This document shows positions 15,601 to 21,301 of a stretch of 33,408 bases of DNA, piece after piece. The position numbers and the translations under genes were made by a program. Where the stretch lies: assembly GCA_033855775.1 (NCBI GenBank), contig JAWVFT010000083.1:1-33408 (forward strand), read 5' to 3'. The notes under the pieces are model-generated. The model searched no databases. It saw only the letters and a list, made by a program, of their open reading frames with translations, and was not told the origin of the DNA. This DNA is from DASVTR01 sp033855775 (GTDB lineage: Bacteria; Acidobacteriota; Blastocatellia; Pyrinomonadales; Pyrinomonadaceae). How positions within the stretch are numbered: the stretch's first letter is position 1; each line of letters starts with the position of its first letter.

Positions 15601-16126
15601 TCTCTTTTCGGGATTGGTCGGCGTGCCGCAGGGAATCTCGAAAGCGGTCGGAACCTTGATGCCCGCGACGTGGAGCTTCGACCAGATGAAACGGCTCTCC
15701 GGCCTCGACACGCTCAGCAAGGAAGGCTCCGACCCGAACGGGCCGAACGAAGGCAAGGGCTTGAAGCAGCACATCATTGACGCCAACAAGTCGAACATCG
15801 AAAAAGCGAAGGCGGACATTCGTGGTTACAAGCAGGACGCCGAAGACAACTCGGAAGCGTTTCGCAAGGACATGGACACTTATCAGGACGACGCGCGAGC
15901 CGCCGCAATGCGCGGAGAAAGCGCGCCGCCCAAGCCCGAAGCGCCCAAGCTCAAGGAGGCTCCAGAACCGGCGGATGCCGTCGAAGAGCCGGACGATTTG
16001 AGCTCTTACGTCAACTTCCTGCATCCCTGGGGACACCAACTCGCCAATCCGGCCATCCTCATCCTGATGTTTTTCCTGCTCGTTGGCGGGACGATTGCGG
16101 CGCTGCGCGCGCAGGACATTGGCTGA
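12629..16126 (+). CDS. ABC transporter (ATPase plus ABC2-type permease) with three N-terminal FHA domains
   Basis: The protein has 1165 residues from ATG 12629, which has AAGGTG six bases upstream; a GTG at 12620 overlaps that site and is unlikely. Counting from the GTG, FHA1 lies at about 22-100 (VGRDP, VSRRHAEF, STYGTFING). A Pro/Gln linker follows (140-230), then FHA2 at about 250-325 (LGRDPE, VSRRHAEI, GSFNGTLIN) and FHA3 at about 410-485 (TIGRATDND, ISNHHARL, GSTNGVYVNG). The ATPase (about 505-740) has Walker A GPSGAGKS, Q-loop GYVPQDD, signature LSGGQRKR, Walker B VIFLDEPTSGLD and the switch His in LTTHAMEN. The permease half (about 845-1003) has several TM helices, then a charged helical insert (about 1050-1130) and a final TM. 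This is an ABCG-like half-transporter order. M. tuberculosis Rv1747 (FHA-ABC, phosphorylated by PknF) is the known parallel, so control by the kinase at 6731 is a reasonable inference. The cargo is unknown. Confidence 0.95.
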   Translation: MKIVLIEERNNQQKPERVFEQAVMKVGRDPAECHLVFDQSEWPMVSRRHAEFRAKDGRCLLVDTQSTYGTFINGQRLMQPAEVQPGMRAQFGAGGPVMLVARIEMDAAKPGVDFAEQETHRDLSGKSELTEERPTAQPSTRPAPPPQVQPPPAQPRPAPPPQPVAPAQQQRAAAPPPPVAPPPRQQQPAPPPQQQRQAAPPSSQRPPQQAPQPVNQPTRPAPAQGTPQPAVVEFVRGSTGKLERVQISKDVTRLGRDPEMEVAIDAAAAVVSRRHAEIKRNNGQFVLFDLGSFNGTLINDQRITTPTPLFDGDRIQLGMGGPILRFVDPSHPAPAGAQHAGQRSVVLSGAAPALGDMKPPSGPLSDTSRPAMQTMVFKQDATGSLNKPPSPAAGGQQPQLLMQLPLVGRTQLTIGRATDNDISLDGLQISNHHARLLNNNGQIAVEDSGSTNGVYVNGARITGRRPLQNQDIVQIGPFVLQADPQRGVAVFDTRSKTRIDVIDITKEVPNRSGSGMIKLLDDVDLTILPNEFVGLLGPSGAGKSTLMDSLNGMRPATAGHVLINNLDLYQHLDSIKQSIGYVPQDDIIHRELTVYRTLYYVARLRLSRDISTQEIEQIVSEVMDVTGLAERRDVPVGQLSGGQRKRVSIAVELITKPSVIFLDEPTSGLDPATEEKIMKLFRQIAESGRTVILTTHAMENVKLFDKIVVMMRGKLVWYGAPMDALKHIKADSFKDLYDKLEAPIDEQVAKLQPLPPGAPKEQRLAFKLRKEQISEDVAENWKRKFQQTPEYQQHIVKPLSGLKRDAQVIAPVKRRPTVTDALGQWLTLARRYLEVLSRDKFNLLILFGQAPIIAFLTYLVVAKDAPRDFPFFMLALVAVWFGASVSAREIIRERAVYNRERMVNLGLLPYVASKLFVLSLIVGVQCLLLYGSLKLFHFTGMMKLPGNALGQLLVMVLTGMVGIALGLCVSAIVKTSEMATSLVPLILIPQILFSGLVGVPQGISKAVGTLMPATWSFDQMKRLSGLDTLSKEGSDPNGPNEGKGLKQHIIDANKSNIEKAKADIRGYKQDAEDNSEAFRKDMDTYQDDARAAAMRGESAPPKPEAPKLKEAPEPADAVEEPDDLSSYVNFLHPWGHQLANPAILILMFFLLVGGTIAALRAQDIG

Positions 16127-16162
16127 GGCTCAAAGGCAGACGGCGAAGCGGAATTAAAGCGC

Positions 16163-16780
16163 ATGTACACGAAACGATTGACGAGACAAACGCGATTAGC
16201 GAGACGGCTGCAATGGGCGAGCGGCTTGCTGCTCTTGACGCTCTCTATCGCGGGCGGCGCGAAGACGGGCGCGCAAACCTCTGCCCCGCAGGAAACCTAT
16301 CCTGCGCCGCCCGCAGACCGCACGCTCGTCTATGTCGCGGATGAAAGCCAGGCTCTTTCGGCGTTGCCGTTCGAGGTTGGCACGACTCCGCTCTCAGTGG
16401 ACAAGGTGGCGGGCAGCGACAAGCGCAGCTACGTCGAGTTGAAGGGCGAGAGCGCCGCGACCACGCTCAAGACCGACGAGCCGCGCTTTTATCTCTTCGT
16501 CTCGGACGCGCCCGGAACGCATCCGCCGTTCATCGTCAACCTGACGCCGAAGGGCAAAGCGCGCCGCGTCACCGCGATGGCGCAGAAGGGCTACAAGGGC
16601 CTCGCCATTGATTCCGGGGAGATAATCAAGCCGCACTACCGCGTGCTCGCGCATGAGGGCGAACAGGTGTTCATGGAAATTCGCGCGCGCGAGATGCTCT
16701 TGCCCGGCGAGTATGCGATTATCGGGGCAGACCTCCGGCGCATTGCGACGTTTCGCATTGCGGGCGCGGCTCAACAATAG
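16163..16780 (+). CDS. Exported protein of unknown function
   Basis: The protein has 205 residues and no recognised family. It starts with an Arg/Lys-rich n-region and a hydrophobic stretch (about 18-37, WASGLLLLTLSIAGGAKTGA), consistent with a signal peptide cleaved near GAQTSA. The mature part, about 165 residues, looks like a compact beta-rich domain (LVYVADESQALSALPFEVG, RFYLFVSDAPGTHPPFIVNL, LLPGEYAIIGADLRRIATF) and has no cysteine. The phrase LLPGEYAI near the end recalls surface or receptor-type beta domains, but no family is claimed. It is 36 bases after the FHA-ABC gene and 28 bases before the TlpA-like gene, so it probably belongs to that transcription unit. Confidence 0.75.
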   Translation: MYTKRLTRQTRLARRLQWASGLLLLTLSIAGGAKTGAQTSAPQETYPAPPADRTLVYVADESQALSALPFEVGTTPLSVDKVAGSDKRSYVELKGESAATTLKTDEPRFYLFVSDAPGTHPPFIVNLTPKGKARRVTAMAQKGYKGLAIDSGEIIKPHYRVLAHEGEQVFMEIRAREMLLPGEYAIIGADLRRIATFRIAGAAQQ

Positions 16781-16808
16781 ATTCAGATTGGACGTAAAGG
16801 AAAACTTA

Positions 16809-17570
16809 ATGAGCAATACTTCTCCGACCCCGCAACGCTTGCATCAACCGCGCCGCTTCTGGACGGCGCGGCGTTTGAGCATCACTTTCATCGCCGCCAC
16901 GCTGCTCGCGGCCTTCGGCGTCTCAAGCTGCACGCAGCCCGCGACGGAGACGACGACCAACAGCGGCGCGACGACCACGACGAACTCCAACATCTCTACC
17001 GTCAAGACTCAGCCGCCCGCCAACTCAAGCGCGCCCGCCAACAGCGCCGAAGCTCCAAGCAGCAACGCCAACGCCGTTCCGCCCGCGACCGCAGGCGGCC
17101 CGCTGCCTTCGATTCCGTTGCCCGCCGCGGTGATGGACGTGACGATGAAAACGATTGACGGCAAATCGTTGAAGCTCTCGGACTACAAAGGCAAAGTCGT
17201 TATCATCAACATGTGGGCGTCATGGTGCGGGCCGTGTCGCGTGGAGACGCCCGAACTCATCAAGATGAGTCAGGAGTTCAAATCGCGCGGCGTCGAGTTC
17301 ATAGGCTTGACGACGAAGGGCAACGACCCAGACATCGAACCCGTCAAGGATTTCGTCAGCGAGCAGCAGGTTCCCTACAAGACGGTCTGGGACGACGGCA
17401 GTTTCGCAACGCCTTTGACGCAAGCCGTGCGCGCACGCGCAGTGATTCCGCAAAGCTTCGTCCTCCTGCGCAGCGGCGGCATCTACAAACATTTCGAAGG
17501 CTTCAACCAGACGCAAACGCCAAAGCTCTTGCGCGAAGCGATTGAGCAGGCTTTGAACGCGCAGAGCTAA
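16809..17570 (+). CDS. TlpA/ResA-like thioredoxin-fold lipoprotein
   Basis: The protein has 253 residues. ATG 16809 follows AAAGGA with eight bases between. The open frame extends further upstream into the previous gene but has no second start signal. The N-terminus is a lipoprotein signal with lipobox VSSC (C41), followed by about 60 residues of Thr/Ser/Asn/Pro-rich tether. The thioredoxin fold (about 108-250) has WASWCGPCR with C140 and C143, and the cis-Pro region AVIPQSFVLL. Such proteins reduce or rearrange disulfides in the periplasm, for example in cytochrome c maturation or oxidase assembly. No ccm or oxidase gene is nearby, so the client is not indicated. It is the last gene of the + strand block and is followed by a strong terminator. 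Confidence 0.93.
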   Translation: MSNTSPTPQRLHQPRRFWTARRLSITFIAATLLAAFGVSSCTQPATETTTNSGATTTTNSNISTVKTQPPANSSAPANSAEAPSSNANAVPPATAGGPLPSIPLPAAVMDVTMKTIDGKSLKLSDYKGKVVIINMWASWCGPCRVETPELIKMSQEFKSRGVEFIGLTTKGNDPDIEPVKDFVSEQQVPYKTVWDDGSFATPLTQAVRARAVIPQSFVLLRSGGIYKHFEGFNQTQTPKLLREAIEQALNAQS

Positions 17571-17596
17571 GCCGCACGCGCGCGAAGGCCGACACC

Positions 17597-17652
17597 AAAA
17601 AGGCAAGAGCGAGGAAGACTGTAACAAGTGTCTTCCTCGCTCTTGCCTTTTT
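17597..17652. terminator. Bidirectional intrinsic terminator, 23-bp perfect stem
   Basis: AAAAAGGCAAGAGCGAGGAA... (17597-17619) is fully complementary to 17630-17652, with a 10-base loop, ending in TTTTT on the + strand and AAAAA at its start for the opposite strand. It lies between the convergent TlpA-like gene and the small gene ending at 17713. A third, shortened copy of the right arm (TCTTCGCTCTTGCCTTT) is at 17671-17687. Confidence 0.85.
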
Positions 17653-17712
17653 AAGTTGTGATAAGCGTTTTCTTCGCTCTTGCCTTTCACAGTCTTTGCG
17701 GTCAGCTAACTT

Positions 17713-17937
17713 TCAGTTCTCTCGCTTGCGCGCTTCGTCCAGTTCCTGCTGGCCTTCCTTTTTCAGTTCGCGCGCTTCTCGTTCGAGTTCAGCGTCCTGC
17801 AAGCCTTGCGCGACGCGTTCCTTGGCGCGTCCCTCAATCTCTTTCATCTCGGCCTCGACGCGCCCTTCGACCTGATCTATCGGCGCGGGCTCCGGCTCTT
17901 CATCCTGTGTGACGATTTTATCTTTATCAATATCCAT
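17713..17937 (-). CDS. Small charged CsbD-like stress protein
   Basis: The protein has 74 residues, read from ATG at 17937; a GGGGAG lies about 10-15 bases upstream of it on this strand. A longer in-frame start near 18036 adds an Arg-rich tail unlike the rest and is rejected. The protein is nearly all Glu, Lys, Arg, Ala and Gln. Its helical pattern, VEGRVEAEMKEIEGRAKERV followed by AELEREARELKKEGQQEL, resembles the spaced Gly/Lys/Ala pattern of CsbD-family general-stress proteins. The match is by pattern only. It is transcribed toward the 17597 terminator. A role in stress tolerance is inferred from the family; no molecular function is established. Confidence 0.6.
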   Translation of the reverse strand: MDIDKDKIVTQDEEPEPAPIDQVEGRVEAEMKEIEGRAKERVAQGLQDAELEREARELKKEGQQELDEARKREN

Positions 17938-18071
17938 CGGATTCGTTCTCCCCGTAGTTGTCCGTTTCTGAACCGAAGCGCGCGGCGGCCCTTCAGGCAA
18001 TCTTGCGGCTACACGGTTGTTTCGGTTAAGGCGCATCGTCTCATCAATCGCGGCGGTTGGTCAAATCGCGC

Positions 18072-18099
18072 TTGCCGCGCGCGGCGCGTGTGCTATGAT
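18072..18099 (+). promoter_or_regulatory. Candidate extended -10 promoter for the RsbRD-like gene
   Basis: TTGCCG (18072-18077) and TATGAT (18094-18099) are 16 bases apart, and TGC directly before the -10 gives an extended -10 element. The ATG at 18190 is about 85 bases after the predicted transcription start, with GAGG at 18178-18181 as ribosome-binding site. Confidence 0.6.
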
Positions 18100-18189
18100 A
18101 TGCGCGTTGTTTTAATCTCAATCAGCGGCCAACTCCCAAACCGCGACCGTCTATCAAGTTTGGAATAAATCAAAAACGAGGTTCCCCCA

Positions 18190-18654
18190 ATGAATCACGA
18201 GGTTAGCCGTTTACTCGAAACAGGCTCGGAGACAATCGTGCGCGCCTGGACGCAGAAGGTGGCCTGCGACAAACGCGTGCAATCCGACGCGCAGCTTGAC
18301 TACATACAGTTGATTGACCACGTGCCGCAAATCATCGATGAACTGCGGCAGGCGATGGCCCGCGACGCGCACCCCGACACAGGCTCGCTGCGCAAGGGCC
18401 GAGAGCACGGGCGGCAGCGTTGGCGGCAGGGCTACGAGTTGAAAGAGGTCATCCGAGAGTTGATGCTGCTGCGCACAACCTTGATGGAGTTCATCGAGAG
18501 TTCCAGCACAAAGATGGCGGGCGCCACCGCCGAACAACTCTCGCCCGCCTATCGCAAGCTCAACGGCTTCATGGACGAAGAGCTATACAAAACCGTCGAA
18601 GCCTACCTTGAAGCCCCGCGCGACCCGCGCGCCGCCGAAGGCATCGCAGCTTGA
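18190..18654 (+). CDS. Stand-alone RsbRD N-terminal-like sensor domain
   Basis: The protein has 154 residues and is all-helical by composition. The segment HGRQRWRQGYELKEVIREL (about 76-94) and the N-terminal LLETGSETIVRAWTQKV fit the RsbT co-antagonist RsbRD N-terminal family. That domain is usually fused to a STAS domain, or found in front of a histidine kinase in other bacteria. Here it stands alone: no STAS, kinase or GGDEF domain follows and the gene ends cleanly at the stop. No helix-turn-helix is seen. The family's role is signal input to stressosome-like or two-component systems, so this could be a modular sensor subunit or antagonist that binds a partner encoded elsewhere. It has its own good promoter at 18072. 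The CsbD-like stress gene lies on the opposite strand upstream. Confidence 0.75.
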   Translation: MNHEVSRLLETGSETIVRAWTQKVACDKRVQSDAQLDYIQLIDHVPQIIDELRQAMARDAHPDTGSLRKGREHGRQRWRQGYELKEVIRELMLLRTTLMEFIESSSTKMAGATAEQLSPAYRKLNGFMDEELYKTVEAYLEAPRDPRAAEGIAA

Positions 18655-18656
18655 CT

Positions 18657-18780
18657 AAGAGACGCGGCGACACGGAGACGCGGGGAAAAGAATTGATGAA
18701 ATTCATGAGAACGTCGTCCCGTTGTGTTGCGGCATCGCCGCGTCTCCGTGTCCCTGCGTCTCCGCGTCTCCGCGTCTCTT
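18657..18780. repeat. Inverted repeat made of GAGACGCG units between convergent genes
   Basis: AAGAGACGCGG (18657-18667) pairs with CCGCGTCTCTT (18770-18780), and GACACGGAGACGCGG (18669-18683) pairs perfectly with 18738-18752. The right arm holds extra 8-base GCGTCTCC tandem units (about 18755-18778) absent from the left arm. It fills the whole spacer between the RsbRD-like gene and the GH3 gene and touches the stop codon of the latter. It may act as a bidirectional terminator. Confidence 0.75.
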
Positions 18781-20433
18781 TCATTCCTTCGCGCTCAGCC
18801 CTTCAAGGTTGACTGGCGAGCGACCGCGCGCCGGGGCGTCGCCCGCGATGACGCGGACGGCAGCTTCTTCCGATTCGACCGCCGACTCGAACGTCAGCAG
18901 CGTCGTGGCGCGTTCAGGCACGCGCGGCAGGATATAAGGATTGCCGAAGATGGTCGTGATGACCGGCACGTTCGCGGCGTCCAGAGCCTGCAAGACTTCC
19001 GCGTGCGCGTGGGCCAGAGCCACGCTGCCCTTGTAAGCTGCGACCCGCGCGCAGACCGCTACCAGAGCCACATCCGCATCACGCGTGAACTCAAGAATCT
19101 GCTCTATGTCAGCCGAGTCCGCGCTCGATTCGATAACGCGGGCGCGAAACTGCGCGACCACTTCTTTCGAGAAACGCGAGCCCGCCGGCTCTCTCAAGAC
19201 GTGCGCCCAGATAGGCACGGAGTCTTTGAGGATGATAGCGACGACGCGCTTATTTTTGAGCGGCAGCAAGTGGCCGGGGTCGCGCACGAGCGTCACGCCG
19301 CGCTCGAACAATTCGTCAGCAGTATCCGTATGAGCCGGACTCGCCAGCACGTCCCACACGCCGTCGAGCGAGACTTCGCGCTCGCGTTGCAGCCCGCACC
19401 ATGCTTTGGCTTGCAGGATGCGACGCGCGGAGGCGTCTATTCGCTCGCGTGATAATCGCCCCTTCAAGACCGCTTCGCAGAGCGCGGCATGAGCCGCCGC
19501 CGTGTCCACCGGATAGAGCGCGACATCGCATCCGGCCTCAATCGCCAGCACAGCCGCTTCGCCCGGTTCGTAAGTATTGCTGATGGCTCCCATCGAAAGA
19601 GCGTCGGTGAAGACCAGCCCGTCGAAGCCGAAATCTTTTCTCAACAAGCCGTCGATGAGCGCGGGCGAAAACGTCGCTGGACGAAGAGTGGTCGCCTCCG
19701 TGTCGAGGGCAGGCACGGCGATGTGCGCCGTCATGATGGCCCGCACGCCGCGCTGCACGGCGGCGCGGAATGGCGGCAACTCAATCTGTTGGAGTCGCTC
19801 GCGCGGAGCGTCGAGCGTGGGCAGGAGAATGTGCGAGTCGAGGGCCGTGTCGCCGTGGCCGGGAAAGTGTTTGGCGGTCGCAATCTGCCCTGCGTCCTGC
19901 GCGGCGCGGATGAAAGCCATGCCCCACTTCGCCACCGTTTCGGGATTATCGCTGAAGGCGCGCGTGTTGATAATCGGGTTGGCCGGATTGTTGTTCACGT
20001 CGAGCACCGGATAGAAGTTGACGTGAACGCCGATGGCGCGTCCCTCGCGGGCTGTGATGCGCGCGGCGGCGGCGGCGGACTCCGTATCGCCCGTGGCCGC
20101 CAAAGCCATCGCGCGCGGCAGTCGCGTGCCGCCGCGCAACTGCATTCCGACGCCGCCCTCAAAGTCTGAGGCGAACCAGAGCGGCAGGCGCGAGCGACGC
20201 TGCAAGCGATTGGTCAAAGCGGCGGTCGTCAGCGCGTCGCCGTTATAGATGATGAAGCCGCCGACGCCCAACTTCTCAATCGCATGAACGAGCAGCGCAT
20301 AATCCTCGCTCTCTTCGTGTATGAGAATGCCGGTCGTTTCCGGCATCAACAGTTGACCGACGCTCTCTTCAAGCGTCATCCCGCGCAAAGTCTCTTCGAC
20401 CCAGCGCGCGCCTTCCGTCTCCTCTGTTTGCAA
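18781..20433 (-). CDS. Glycoside hydrolase family 3 beta-N-acetylhexosaminidase (NagZ type)
   Basis: The protein has 550 residues. NagZ-type enzymes remove N-acetylglucosamine from cell-wall muropeptides during peptidoglycan recycling. The catalytic domain (about 10-350) has FASDFEGGVGMQLRGGTRLP, KHFPGHGDTALDSH (188-201, with the Asp/His pair typical of NagZ) and the nucleophile Asp277 in VFTDALSMGAI. A second alpha/beta domain (about 365-550) is present, as in the longer two-domain GH3 hexosaminidases. No signal peptide is seen, so a cytoplasmic location is likely. Translation starts at TTG (20433), supported by GAGGGG seven bases upstream and by the fit of the N-terminus; no ATG is suitable. 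The gene is divergent from the metal cassette at 20621. Confidence 0.93.
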   Translation of the reverse strand: MQTEETEGARWVEETLRGMTLEESVGQLLMPETTGILIHEESEDYALLVHAIEKLGVGGFIIYNGDALTTAALTNRLQRRSRLPLWFASDFEGGVGMQLRGGTRLPRAMALAATGDTESAAAAARITAREGRAIGVHVNFYPVLDVNNNPANPIINTRAFSDNPETVAKWGMAFIRAAQDAGQIATAKHFPGHGDTALDSHILLPTLDAPRERLQQIELPPFRAAVQRGVRAIMTAHIAVPALDTEATTLRPATFSPALIDGLLRKDFGFDGLVFTDALSMGAISNTYEPGEAAVLAIEAGCDVALYPVDTAAAHAALCEAVLKGRLSRERIDASARRILQAKAWCGLQREREVSLDGVWDVLASPAHTDTADELFERGVTLVRDPGHLLPLKNKRVVAIILKDSVPIWAHVLREPAGSRFSKEVVAQFRARVIESSADSADIEQILEFTRDADVALVAVCARVAAYKGSVALAHAHAEVLQALDAANVPVITTIFGNPYILPRVPERATTLLTFESAVESEEAAVRVIAGDAPARGRSPVNLEGLSAKE

Positions 20434-20620
20434 GTTGTTCCCCTCGTTTCTCTTGAATCTCGCCGCATCTTAACACACGCTCGAAAGGGGATGTTTAAGT
20501 TGATGACGAGGCGGCGCAGACTTTCATAGCCAAGGCTTGCGAGAGTTTGAGCGTGTGCGTATTTGTCTGCGCGCATGGTAAACTCAAAGCTCGTTTCGGC
20601 CATCGAAAGCCTTTAATCTT

Positions 20621-21148
20621 ATGCGGCATCGGACTCTCTTAATCGGCGTTCTCCTATCGGCGCTCCTGCTCGGCGGATGGGGCGGCGTGATTGCCGCAGC
20701 CTTCTGCGCGCACGACGCAGGACGGCGTTCGATGATGACGGAAGAGCACGATTGTTGCCGCGCGCAGCTTGACGAAGCGCAGCCGCATTGCGGGGCAAAA
20801 GCGCCGTCGTCGTCCGCGCATGAAGAGATGACGATGGATGAGATGGAAGCGATGCCCGCCGCCGTCGCCGCTGCTGCTCAACCGTTGACGGGCGTGGTCG
20901 CTGTTGCGCTCGACCAACTCGGCGCGGCGTGCCAACACTGCTTCAGCCGTAGAGAATTGCCCGCGACGTTTCTCAGCGCGCAGGCTGCGGAGCAGAAAAG
21001 GCGCGACGCCAATGATGCCGCGCCGCCTCAGTTGAAGATGCTCGCCGCGCCCGCCGCTTCTTTCAAGTCCACGCTTGCCGCTCGCCAGAATGCTCCACCG
21101 GGGCAGCCTGCGCGCAGGCATCTGCTGCTCGGCGTCCTAGTCATTTAA
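20621..21148 (+). CDS. Small exported Cys/His/Met-rich protein, possible metal binder
   Basis: The protein has 175 residues and no recognised family. An N-terminal hydrophobic stretch (about 5-28) looks like a signal peptide or anchor. The exported part has C29 with H31, H43-x-C45-C46, H56-C57, then H67 and MTMDEMEAM (about 70-78), and later C104-Q-H-C107. The closely spaced Cys, His and Met residues suggest soft-metal binding, copper being the obvious candidate. This is an inference from composition. The last third is Ala/Pro/Arg-rich without clear domains, and its end is hydrophobic (LLLGVLVI). It is the first gene of a + strand group with the Met/His-rich beta-barrel-like protein and the PCYCHC protein. 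It starts 187 bases from the divergent GH3 gene. Confidence 0.65.
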   Translation: MRHRTLLIGVLLSALLLGGWGGVIAAAFCAHDAGRRSMMTEEHDCCRAQLDEAQPHCGAKAPSSSAHEEMTMDEMEAMPAAVAAAAQPLTGVVAVALDQLGAACQHCFSRRELPATFLSAQAAEQKRRDANDAAPPQLKMLAAPAASFKSTLAARQNAPPGQPARRHLLLGVLVI

Positions 21149-21301
21149 CTTTCCCTTCCAACTTCTTCCGCGTCTCGAATGAGAGACACGGGAAGACGCT
21201 TTCCCGCGTTCACTTAAAATCCGTCATCAACGCTTTCGCGCAAGCGCGACACGGCTCGACTTGAGCCTTCGCCTGCCGTGGGAATAATTTCAGAGGGAAT
21301 C

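Noticed and set aside
14918..16039. 373-residue antisense open frame in the FHA-ABC gene
   Set aside because: Overlaps coding sequence of a clear ABC permease; composition rich in Arg, Glu and His without domains.
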